From assembly GCF_001570585.1 (NCBI RefSeq), contig NZ_BBXF01000008.1, positions 1-64,000 on the forward strand: 64,000 nucleotides of DNA, in the 5' to 3' direction. A model generated the notes under the pieces. That model saw only the letters and a list, made by a program, of their open reading frames with translations. It was not told where the DNA came from and made no database searches. Within the stretch, counting starts at the first letter, position 1. Every line of letters begins with the position of its first letter. The DNA comes from Herbidospora daliensis (GTDB lineage: Bacteria > Actinomycetota > Actinomycetes > Streptosporangiales > Streptosporangiaceae). The position numbers and the translations under genes were made by a program. Shown here piece after piece: positions 41,837-48,438 of the stretch.

Positions 41837-42948
41837 TGCGGATCCCGCGCGCGGACCCCCATCCGGCGCTCCGCCGGATGCGCGAGCGGACGCCGGTCAT
41901 GAAGATCGACGGCGCCTGGTATCTCACCCGGTACGCCGACGTGCAGCGGGCCCTGCTCGACCCGGCGATCGGGCGGGGGACCGTGGTCCACGAGGGCGTG
42001 GACGACCCGCTCGCCATGGTGCGCCGCACCATGTTCAACCTCGACCCGCCCGACCACACGCGGCTGCGGCGGCTGATGGCGCCCGCGTTCGGGCCGCGTA
42101 CCGTCGCGCGGCTCGAACGGCGCATCGGCGAGCTCACCGCCGAGCTGGTCGCGGGGCTCGACGGCGAGGTCGACGTGATCGAGCGGCTGGCGCTGCCGCT
42201 GCCGATCCTGGTGATGGCCGACCTGATCGGCCTCCCGGCGGCCGACGCCTCCCGGCTCCGGATCTGGAGCGACGCGATGCTGCGCAGCCACCACGCGCCG
42301 CGCATCAGGGCGGCCGGGCTGGCCTTCGTCCGCTACCTGGAGAAGCGCATCGCCGAACGGCGCGAGCAGCCGCGCGACGACCTGCTCACGCGGCTCGCGT
42401 TCAGCCCCGAGCTCGACCAGGAGGAGCTGGTGGCGGGCGTGTTCCAGCTGGTCATGGCGGGTGACGAGACGACGGTCAACCTGATCGGCAACGGGGTGCT
42501 GGAGCTGCTGCGGCACCCCGCCGAGCTGGCGCGGCTGCGCGAAGACCCGGGGCTGATCGACTCGGCCGTCGAGGAGGTCATGCGGTTCAACGGGCCGGTC
42601 GGCCACTCCCGGCCGCTCTACGCGCTCGCCGACGTGGCCTTCGGCGACGTGCTCATTCCCAGGGGCGACCGGATCGTCCCGGTGCTGCTGGCCGCCAACC
42701 GCGACCCGGAGGTCTTCCCCGACCCCGACGTGTTCGACGTCGCCCGCACCCCCAACCGGCATCTCGGCCTCGGCCACGGCATCCACTTCTGCCTGGGCGC
42801 GGCCCTGGGCCGCCTCCAGGCGCGGGCCGCGATCGGGGCGCTGGTCGCGCGCCCGCTGGCGTTCGCCGCCGACCCCGCCGGCCTGGAGTGGACCCCCGAC
42901 CTGTTCATCCACGGCGTGCGCCGCCTTCCCCTGCGAGTGGGCCCATGA
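41836..42948 (+). CDS. Cytochrome P450 (370 aa), RiPP tailoring
   Basis: A class I bacterial P450. The I-helix oxygen-binding segment is MAGDETTVNLIGNG, the ExxR is EEVMRF, and the haem loop is GLGHGIHFCLGAALGR with the thiolate ligand at Cys319. It is somewhat short at the N-terminus but otherwise complete; the first residues MRIPRADPHPALRRMRE start close to the usual PxxxHxxLR region. The start overlaps the TfuA stop by one base and the end overlaps the methyltransferase start by 4 bp. The likely role is oxidation or cross-linking of the modified peptide; ferredoxin partners are not encoded nearby. Confidence 0.95.
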   Translation: MRIPRADPHPALRRMRERTPVMKIDGAWYLTRYADVQRALLDPAIGRGTVVHEGVDDPLAMVRRTMFNLDPPDHTRLRRLMAPAFGPRTVARLERRIGELTAELVAGLDGEVDVIERLALPLPILVMADLIGLPAADASRLRIWSDAMLRSHHAPRIRAAGLAFVRYLEKRIAERREQPRDDLLTRLAFSPELDQEELVAGVFQLVMAGDETTVNLIGNGVLELLRHPAELARLREDPGLIDSAVEEVMRFNGPVGHSRPLYALADVAFGDVLIPRGDRIVPVLLAANRDPEVFPDPDVFDVARTPNRHLGLGHGIHFCLGAALGRLQARAAIGALVARPLAFAADPAGLEWTPDLFIHGVRRLPLRVGP

Positions 42949-43934
42949 AGAATCTCTCGGCCATGGCCTTCGGCTTCGCCGGTTCCCAGATCCTGTACGC
43001 CGCCACCAAGCTCGGCCTGCCCGACCTGCTGGCCCGGGGCCCCGCCGACGCAGAGACGCTGGCCGGGCAGGTCGGCGCCGACCCCGGCGCGCTGCGCCGC
43101 CTGCTGCGCGCGCTGGTCGTGCTCGACGTCGCGATCGAGATCCCGCCCGCCCGCTACGCGTTGTCGGCCTTCGGCCAGCCGCTGCGCACCGGCCATCCGA
43201 GGTCGATCAGGTCGAGCGTGCTGCTCCTCGGCGACCCCGACACCTGGCGGGCGTGGGGCGCGCTGACCGAGTCGGTGCGCACCGGGGAGACCGCGTGGGA
43301 CCACGTCCACGGAAGACCACTCTTCGAGCACCTCGCCGCCGCGCCCGGCCTGTCGGCGGTGTTCAACACCGCCATGCGCGAGGGCACCGGCCAGGTGGCC
43401 GACCTGGTCGACTTCGACTTCGCGGGCAAGACGGTCGTGGACGTGGGCGGCGGGAACGGCACCCTGCTGGCCTCGATCCTGGCCCGCCACCCCGACGCCC
43501 GCGGCCTGTTGTTCGACTCGGCCGAGGGCACTGCCGACGCCGCCCACGTGCTGGCGGGGGTGGCCGATCGGTGCCGGATCGAGAACGGCGACTTCTTCGA
43601 CGCGGTGCCCGACGGCGACGTCATCGTCCTCAAGGGCATCCTGCACGACTGGGACGACGGCACCTGCGTCCGGCTGCTCCGGGGGTGCCGCAAGGCGCTG
43701 CGGCCGGGCGGGCGGCTGCTCGTCGTCGAGCCGGTCATGCCCGAGAGCCTCGGGGCGGCGGAGGCTGCGGGCGTGGTGATGAGCGACGTCGCGATGCTCG
43801 TCTACACCGGCGGACGGGAGCGTACCCGGCCGGAGTTCACGGCGCTGCTGGCCGCCGCCGGGTTCGTGGTGACGCGGGTCGGCGAGTGCCTCGGCGGCTC
43901 GGCGATCAGGGTCGTGGAGGCCGCCGGAGACTGA
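42945..43934 (+). CDS. SAM-dependent O-methyltransferase, plant-COMT/AcsM type (329 aa)
   Basis: The N-terminal winged-helix dimerisation domain (QILYAATKLGLPDLLARGPA to LLRALVVLDV) is followed by a Rossmann SAM domain: VVDVGGGNGTLLASILARHP is motif I, FDSAEGT and IENGDFFDAVPDGDVIVLKGILHDWDD-type sequence gives the catalytic-base region (LHDWDD), and ALRPGGRLLVVEPVMP is the post-core motif. The fold and length match acetylserotonin/hydroxyneurosporene-type methyltransferases. The ATG overlaps the P450 stop by 4 bp. It probably methylates a hydroxyl installed by the P450 (inference). A stable hairpin follows the stop. Confidence 0.93.
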   Translation: MKNLSAMAFGFAGSQILYAATKLGLPDLLARGPADAETLAGQVGADPGALRRLLRALVVLDVAIEIPPARYALSAFGQPLRTGHPRSIRSSVLLLGDPDTWRAWGALTESVRTGETAWDHVHGRPLFEHLAAAPGLSAVFNTAMREGTGQVADLVDFDFAGKTVVDVGGGNGTLLASILARHPDARGLLFDSAEGTADAAHVLAGVADRCRIENGDFFDAVPDGDVIVLKGILHDWDDGTCVRLLRGCRKALRPGGRLLVVEPVMPESLGAAEAAGVVMSDVAMLVYTGGRERTRPEFTALLAAAGFVVTRVGECLGGSAIRVVEAAGD

Positions 43935-43938
43935 GCGG

Positions 43939-43972
43939 CATGAGTATGCCGCGCCCGGGAGCGGCTCTCATG
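43939..43972 (+). terminator. Hairpin after the methyltransferase gene
   Basis: CATGAG-tat-GCCGC (43939-43952) pairs with GCGGC-t-CTCATG (43961-43972), 4 bp after the stop codon. No U-tract is present, as is common in actinomycetes. It probably ends the ABC/YcaO operon. The CATGAGTA sequence also appears as a direct repeat at its two ends. Confidence 0.5.
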
Positions 43973-44055
43973 AGTAAGTCCGCTGCTCTGGTGAGCATTT
44001 TCAGATGCGCGCATCCTGTGCCTGTGTTGCGGAAACGGGCAATTCAGGTGGTCAG

Positions 44056-44751
44056 GTGACACATCAGGCCGAATTGGCCCTCTCGGTCGAGGCGATGCCC
44101 GTCAGGGTGGTCGTCGGCGATCCGGACCGGGGGGTTCGGGCCAGGCTCAGAGGATCGCTGCACCTGGGCAACGGCGTCTACGTCGTCGGCGAGGCCGGCG
44201 CCGGGACCCGGCTGGGCGACCTGGTCGCCCGGCAGCGCCCCCGCGTCGTCGTGGTCAGCGCCGCGCTGCTCGACTCCGGCGTCGAGTTCGCCCTCGCGGT
44301 CGAGGCGCTGACGCGAGGGCGTACCCACGTCGTGCTGGTCGCCGACGAGCTCGACGAGGAGCTGCTCGGGCGGGCGCTGCGCGAGGGGGTCGGCGGGTTC
44401 GTGCACCGGCCGTCGTTGTTCGCCGAGATCGTGCCGGCGATCCGGCTGGTCGCGGCCGGGCACACGTTCATCTCCACCGCGATGATCACCCGGCTCAGAG
44501 ACCGCATCGCGGGCGCGATGACCGGGGTCGACCACCACCTGGCCGCGCTCACCCGCCGGGAGGCCGAGGTGCTCGCCCTGGTCGCCACCGGCCTGTCGAA
44601 CGCCCAGATCGCCGGCCGGCTCGGCATCGGCGCCGGGACCGTGCGGTCGCACCTGGCCAGGATCCTCGACAAGCTCCAGGCGGCCAACCGCGCGCACGCG
44701 GTCGGCATCGCCTACGAGCTCGGCTTCATCGCGCCCAGGCGAACTGGCTGA
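44056..44751 (+). CDS. LuxR-family response regulator-like protein (231 aa)
   Basis: The N-terminal region VRVVVGDPDRGVRARLRGSL resembles a CheY-like receiver, but the usual phospho-acceptor Asp position (VVVVSAALLDSG) is not canonical, so it is probably an atypical, unphosphorylated receiver. The C-terminal GerE HTH is clear: LTRREAEVLALVATGLSNAQIAGRLGIGAGTVRSHLARILDKL. GTG at 44056 has AGGTG five bases upstream; ATG at 44095 is an alternative at the domain boundary with a poor RBS. No histidine kinase is nearby. It sits between the two RiPP operons and is a likely pathway regulator. Its end overlaps the convergent monooxygenase gene by 26 bp. Confidence 0.85.
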   Translation: MTHQAELALSVEAMPVRVVVGDPDRGVRARLRGSLHLGNGVYVVGEAGAGTRLGDLVARQRPRVVVVSAALLDSGVEFALAVEALTRGRTHVVLVADELDEELLGRALREGVGGFVHRPSLFAEIVPAIRLVAAGHTFISTAMITRLRDRIAGAMTGVDHHLAALTRREAEVLALVATGLSNAQIAGRLGIGAGTVRSHLARILDKLQAANRAHAVGIAYELGFIAPRRTG

Positions 44752-45940
44752 TCGCCTGCTCGGCGGTCAGCGGCTCCACGAGGTCGTCGACCATGGCCCG
44801 GAAGACCGCCTGGTGGTCGCGCACGGCCGGGATGAGCGCCTGGCCGTGGAACAGCTCGGCGGCCAGGCCCGCACTGCTCAGCACCGCCCGCCCCACCTTG
44901 GCGTTGCCGCCCTTGCGGGGTTCGGCCACCGCCATCCGCCACGACCGGTCGGCCACCTCGGCGGCCGCCCGCTGGCTCGGGCCCTCCTCGGCGATCCGCA
45001 CCGCGCTCATCGCGGCCACGGACATGCCGTGCGAGAAGACCGGGTTGACCGTGACGAGACTGTCCCCGACGGCGAGGAAACCCTCCGGGAGCTGTGCGTT
45101 CTCGAAATAGCGGCGCCGGTTCGCGGTGTCATGACAGGGCCGGATCGGCCCGGCGGGTTCCGCCTTCTCGATCAGGTCGGCGATGACGGGATCCCTGAGC
45201 TCTCGCGCGTACGCGAGGAAGCCCGCCTCGTCGAGCGGCGGGTCGCCGGTCATCGTGACGATCCACCGGCCACCCTCGATGGGGAACAACGTGCCACCCC
45301 TGGCGGGGCTGTACTTCGGATGCACCATCACGGCCGGCACGTCGCCGGAACCCTCGTAGAGACGGGTGGCATAGGCGACCCCGGAAGGCACCGTGACCTC
45401 CTCGACCGGAGGGACACCGAGAGCGGCCAGCCAGCCCGGAGCCTGGGAACGGCGGCCGGTGGCGTCGACCACAAGATCGGCGCCGAGGAGCGCGCCGGTT
45501 CCGGTGCGCACGCCCGTCACCTTTTCCGCGTCGCCGGTCAGGCCGACCGCCCGCACCCCCTCGTTGACCTCGATGCCCGCGTGTCTTCTGATCACCTCGT
45601 CCAGGAGGGGTCTGCTGCAGGCGATCAGGTCGGCCTCGGTGCGGACGCGGTGGAACCAGCCCTCGCCGGAGAAGATCAGGCAGTCGCCGGGCAGGTTGCG
45701 GCGGTGGGCCCCCGCGGTGAGCAGGTCGTCGACGACGCCCGGGAGGAGTTCGTCCAGGGCCCGGATGCCGCCCGTCATCAGGACGTGGTTGTGATGGGAC
45801 TGCGGCAGGCCCCGCCTCGGGCGGGGGCCGGCCGGGTAACGGTCGCTCTCCAGGACGACGACCTCGTCGGCGTGCCGGGTCAGCGCGACGGCGGCCAGCA
45901 CCCCGGCCAGTCCGCCGCCCAGGACCACAGCGCGGGTCAT
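44726..45940 (-). CDS. FAD-dependent monooxygenase/oxidoreductase (404 aa)
   Basis: The N-terminal Rossmann motif is VVLGGGLAGVLAAVALTRHADEVVVLE (GxGxxG and terminal Glu). LVVDATGRRSQAPGWL and GFLAVGDSLVTVNPVFSHGMSVAAMSA are the second FAD motifs of PHBH-type group A flavoproteins. Group A enzymes hydroxylate or epoxidise; halogenase WxWxIP is not seen. ATG at 45940 overlaps the PqqD stop by one base with GAGG upstream, which places it last in the precursor/radical SAM operon. It probably acts on the peptide after the radical SAM step. The 3' end overlaps the LuxR-type gene by 26 bp. Confidence 0.9.
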   Translation of the reverse strand: MTRAVVLGGGLAGVLAAVALTRHADEVVVLESDRYPAGPRPRRGLPQSHHNHVLMTGGIRALDELLPGVVDDLLTAGAHRRNLPGDCLIFSGEGWFHRVRTEADLIACSRPLLDEVIRRHAGIEVNEGVRAVGLTGDAEKVTGVRTGTGALLGADLVVDATGRRSQAPGWLAALGVPPVEEVTVPSGVAYATRLYEGSGDVPAVMVHPKYSPARGGTLFPIEGGRWIVTMTGDPPLDEAGFLAYARELRDPVIADLIEKAEPAGPIRPCHDTANRRRYFENAQLPEGFLAVGDSLVTVNPVFSHGMSVAAMSAVRIAEEGPSQRAAAEVADRSWRMAVAEPRKGGNAKVGRAVLSSAGLAAELFHGQALIPAVRDHQAVFRAMVDDLVEPLTAEQAISQFAWAR

Positions 45941-46215
45941 CACGCCTCTTCGAGGATCATGCCGTTCTCGACCATCGAGCCGATGAACTGGTTGACCTCG
46001 GTCACGATGCGCCGGCTCACGGCGTCGTTGCCGCGCGCGTAGGCCCGCGACATCGACAACGCGATCGGCTCGCGCTCGCCGGACTGCTCGACCATCATCC
46101 AGATCTTGGAGCCGGTCTCGTTCAGGGTCGAGAACGCGCCGGTCTCGGTGTGGTAGAGCGACACGCCGTCGGCGGTCTCCTGCCAGATCACGGCGTCGCT
46201 GATCGTCAGTGCCAT
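45940..46215 (-). CDS. PqqD-family peptide-binding (RRE) protein (91 aa)
   Basis: A small winged-helix RiPP recognition element: DAVIWQETADGVSLYHTETGAFSTLNETGSKIWMMVE matches the PqqD pattern of a beta hairpin then LN-x(2)-G-x(2)-IW. Such proteins bind precursor leaders and present them to radical SAM enzymes. The ATG at 46215 has AGG seven bases upstream; the earlier in-frame ATG at 46221 is too close to the RBS. It lies 13 bp after the radical SAM stop, so it is cotranscribed. The predicted ligand is the leader of the 96-residue precursor. Confidence 0.9.
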   Translation of the reverse strand: MALTISDAVIWQETADGVSLYHTETGAFSTLNETGSKIWMMVEQSGEREPIALSMSRAYARGNDAVSRRIVTEVNQFIGSMVENGMILEEA

Positions 46216-46228
46216 GGTCATACCTCGC

Positions 46229-47671
46229 TTAGACGGGCGTGATGGGGAGCAGCTTGCCGACCTTGATCGGCTCGCGCATCGGCGGGACGTAGCGGGTCCA
46301 GTCGTCGAACACCGGGTGGATCGTGTCGTCGGCCACCAGGCGCGGGGTCGTCATGACGTCGTTGCCGGCGGCTAGGTCGGCGCCGGTCGCGCCCGACTCC
46401 AGCCAGAGCTGGGTGGCGATGCCGTGGCGCAGGATCCGGCACTGGTGGCGGCTGTTGCGCTTGATGTCGAGCGACTCGGCCATGTGGGAGGCGCGGCAGC
46501 CGCCGCCGCACGACGCCTTGATGTAGCAGCGGGCGCAGTCGGCGTGGTACTCGCCGCCGAGCACCGAACTGGTGCGCATCTCCTTCAGCACCGGCGCGCC
46601 GAAGATCTCGGCCAGTGACTGCTCGCGCACGTTGCCCGCGTAGTGCTCGTGGCCGGTGACCAGCTTGCACGGGTAGACGTCGCCGAGCGAGTTGATGTAG
46701 ATCTCGTTGCCGCCCATGCCGCAGTTGGCCTTCACGGCGCACGGGCCGAGCGGCTTGGGGCCGTCGGGGCTGAGCTTGCCGGCCGCCGGGGAGGTCCACG
46801 CGATCTCCTGGATCCGCATGTGGTCCTGCCACCCGAAGTCGGCCTTGTCGGTCACGCCCCGGCCGAGCTTGTTGTGGTACATCAGCCGGATGCTGTGGAC
46901 CTCCAGCCCCTCGACGAACTGGGCGAAGTCCTCCAGCTCGGAGATGTTCTCCGACGTCACGATGTGGTTGATCTTCGGGACGACGCCGACCTCGTTGAGC
47001 AGCTTCAGCGCCTTGTGGGTCTTGGCGAACGAGCCCGCGCCCCGGGTGCGGTCGTGGGTCTCGGCGGTGCCGCCGTCGACGCTCACGGTGACTGAGTTGA
47101 ACAACTCGGCGAAGCGCCGCGCGGTCTCGGGCTTCCTGATCATCGTCGCGTTGGTGACGATGTTGCACTTCAGGCCCAGCGACCTGGCGTGCTCGACGAT
47201 CTGGAAGAGGTCCTTGCGGAGCATCGGCTCGCCGCCGGTGAAGATGACGTACTCGGCGCCGAACTCGGCGATCTCCTCGATCAGGCGCAGCGACTCCGCG
47301 GTGGTCAGCTCGTTCGGCAGGCACTTCTCCGACGAGGCGTAGCAGTAGGGGCAGCGCAGGTTGCAGCCGTCGGTGATCGCGTAGTACGCCTGCTTGAGCT
47401 TCGGCTCCTGGAAGGCCACGTTGGGGCGGTGGCCGTCGTAGTAGACGACGTAGTTGAGGATCAGCTTCGCCAGGGCCTTCTCGGTCTCCATCGTCTCGTC
47501 GAGGGGGAGGGCGCGGGCGAGCGCCGTCAGCACGCCGAACTCCCGCGACGTCAGCACCACCCGGCCGCCCGAGTGCGGGTTGACCACCAGGCGCCTGTCG
47601 TCGTGTACGAAATAGGTGAGGCCCTCGGGGACCTCGAACTTGGCGCGGTTCCTGACCAGCTTCCCAGGCAT
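46229..47671 (-). CDS. Radical SAM/SPASM peptide-modifying enzyme (480 aa)
   Basis: The radical SAM cluster is CNLRCPYC at residues 103-110 (Cys103, 107, 110), followed by FTGGEPMLRKDLF. SPASM-type Cys residues follow (LGPCAVKANCGMGG, DVYPCKLVTGHE, CARCYIKASCGGGC). The N-terminal 60 residues (YFVHDDRRLVVNPHSGGRVVLTSREFGVLTAL) look like a built-in PqqD-type leader-binding fold. SPASM maturases of this kind form thioether or C-C cross-links in RiPPs; the two Cys of the adjacent precursor make thioether formation plausible. It is encoded 80 bp after the precursor, with a large hairpin between. Confidence 0.94.
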   Translation of the reverse strand: MPGKLVRNRAKFEVPEGLTYFVHDDRRLVVNPHSGGRVVLTSREFGVLTALARALPLDETMETEKALAKLILNYVVYYDGHRPNVAFQEPKLKQAYYAITDGCNLRCPYCYASSEKCLPNELTTAESLRLIEEIAEFGAEYVIFTGGEPMLRKDLFQIVEHARSLGLKCNIVTNATMIRKPETARRFAELFNSVTVSVDGGTAETHDRTRGAGSFAKTHKALKLLNEVGVVPKINHIVTSENISELEDFAQFVEGLEVHSIRLMYHNKLGRGVTDKADFGWQDHMRIQEIAWTSPAAGKLSPDGPKPLGPCAVKANCGMGGNEIYINSLGDVYPCKLVTGHEHYAGNVREQSLAEIFGAPVLKEMRTSSVLGGEYHADCARCYIKASCGGGCRASHMAESLDIKRNSRHQCRILRHGIATQLWLESGATGADLAAGNDVMTTPRLVADDTIHPVFDDWTRYVPPMREPIKVGKLLPITPV

Positions 47672-47695
47672 GTCGCTCTCCCTCCCTCGTCACCG

Positions 47696-47738
47696 CGTGG
47701 ACGCGGCCCCGCCTTCGGCGCCCGGGGCCGCGTCCACG
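47696..47738 (-). terminator. Strong hairpin between precursor and radical SAM genes
   Basis: Perfect 16-bp arms, CGTGGACGCGGCCCCG (47696-47711) and its complement (47723-47738), enclose an 11-nt loop. It starts 14 bp after the precursor stop on the transcribed strand. RiPP loci often use such partial terminators to keep precursor mRNA above enzyme mRNA. Confidence 0.8.
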
Positions 47739-47751
47739 GACAGGCGATTAC

Positions 47752-48042
47752 CTAGTTGGCCGCACCGGAACCGGAGCCCGACCAGGCGCCGCAGAGGCAG
47801 TCGGCCGCGGCGGCCATCGTGTGGGCGACGACCTCGGGCTCCGACCACTCGCCGTCGGCGCTCGCGCCGGCGGAGACGCCGGCCAGCACGCCCGGGAGGG
47901 CGTTGGGCAGCTTGTCCTTGAGGGAGATGAGCAGGTCGACCTCCTCGCGGGTCAGGGTGGCGAACGCCTCCTCGACCTCGGCGGCGAGCTGCGAGTTGAG
48001 AATGCCGGCCTGACGCAGTTCCTCAGTGGGATCGAAGGACAT
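47752..48042 (-). CDS. RiPP precursor peptide (96 aa)
   Basis: The first ~50 residues form a helical, acidic leader (MSFDPTEELRQAGILNSQLA, then AFATLTREEVDLLISLKDKLP). A Gly/Ala/Ser-rich spacer follows, and the C-terminus DCLCGAWSGSGSGAAN has two Cys (82 and 84) and several Ser, suited to thioether, thioamide and oxidative modification. AGGTGA precedes the ATG at 48042. It heads the operon with the radical SAM, PqqD-like and flavin enzymes. The leader aligns without gaps over 43 residues with the 66-residue protein encoded divergently (16 identities). The exact core boundary is unknown; a cleavage after the Ala run or near HTM is possible. Confidence 0.85.
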   Translation of the reverse strand: MSFDPTEELRQAGILNSQLAAEVEEAFATLTREEVDLLISLKDKLPNALPGVLAGVSAGASADGEWSEPEVVAHTMAAAADCLCGAWSGSGSGAAN

Positions 48043-48081
48043 GCCTTCACCTCTCTAGCGATGGGGTTGCGTTGCGAGTCG

Positions 48082-48127
48082 AGTATGTGCCGGTGACGCG
48101 CGGCCCGGACAACCCCACAAACGTGGG
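48082..48127 (-). promoter_or_regulatory. Operator-promoter of the precursor operon (site B)
   Basis: On the minus strand the dyad CCCAC-GTTT-GTGGG (48114-48127) continues as GGTTGTCCGG. TTGTCC (48107-48112) and CATACT (48082-48087) are 19 nt apart, exactly as at site A; 21 of 23 bases of the operator are identical to site A. The start codon is 39 bp downstream with a good RBS. Confidence 0.6.
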
Positions 48128-48144
48128 CTGACCTGCTGAGAAGA

Positions 48145-48190
48145 CCCCACGAATGTGGGGTTGGCCGATCGCCTGGTTCGCTTCCACACT
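48145..48190 (+). promoter_or_regulatory. Operator-promoter of the leader-like/cyclase operon (site C)
   Basis: The dyad CCCCAC-GAAT-GTGGGG (48145-48160) is perfect, followed by TTGGCC (48161-48166) and CACACT (48185-48190) with an 18-nt spacer. It is a slightly diverged version of sites A and B and points toward the gene at 48236. Sites B and C lie back to back, 17 bp apart. Confidence 0.5.
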
Positions 48191-48235
48191 TACGCAAAAG
48201 CGGACTTTTCAGACGCGACGCGGTGAGGACGAGTG

Positions 48236-48436
48236 ATGAACAGAACCGGTTCGGGGGCGTACGACGCACTGGCCGACCTACGTGCCGCAGGGCACCCCAT
48301 CGACCTGCTCGACGAGCGGCAGCGCGACGTGTTCGCCTCGCTCAACCAGACCGAGGTCACCCTGCTCAACTCGATCAAACGGCGTCTCGACGACGTCGCG
48401 CCCGAAGTTGAGGGCCAGGAATTGAAGCTGGTCTGA
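48236..48436 (+). CDS. Leader-like small protein, homologous to the RiPP precursor leader (66 aa)
   Basis: DLRAAGHPIDLLDERQRDVF and ASLNQTEVTLLNSIKRRLDD align without gaps to precursor residues 8-50, with 16 of 43 identities including LR-AG, FA-L, EV-LL and S-K--L. The tail (VEGQELKLV) has no Cys, Ser or Thr, so it is not an obvious substrate core. It could be a leader mimic that regulates the maturases, a second precursor, or a protein that binds the same partners. ATG at 48236 is preferred; GTG at 48233 is also possible. It is divergent from the precursor, and the cyclase gene starts 2 bp after its stop. Confidence 0.75.
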   Translation: MNRTGSGAYDALADLRAAGHPIDLLDERQRDVFASLNQTEVTLLNSIKRRLDDVAPEVEGQELKLV

Positions 48437-48438
48437 GC

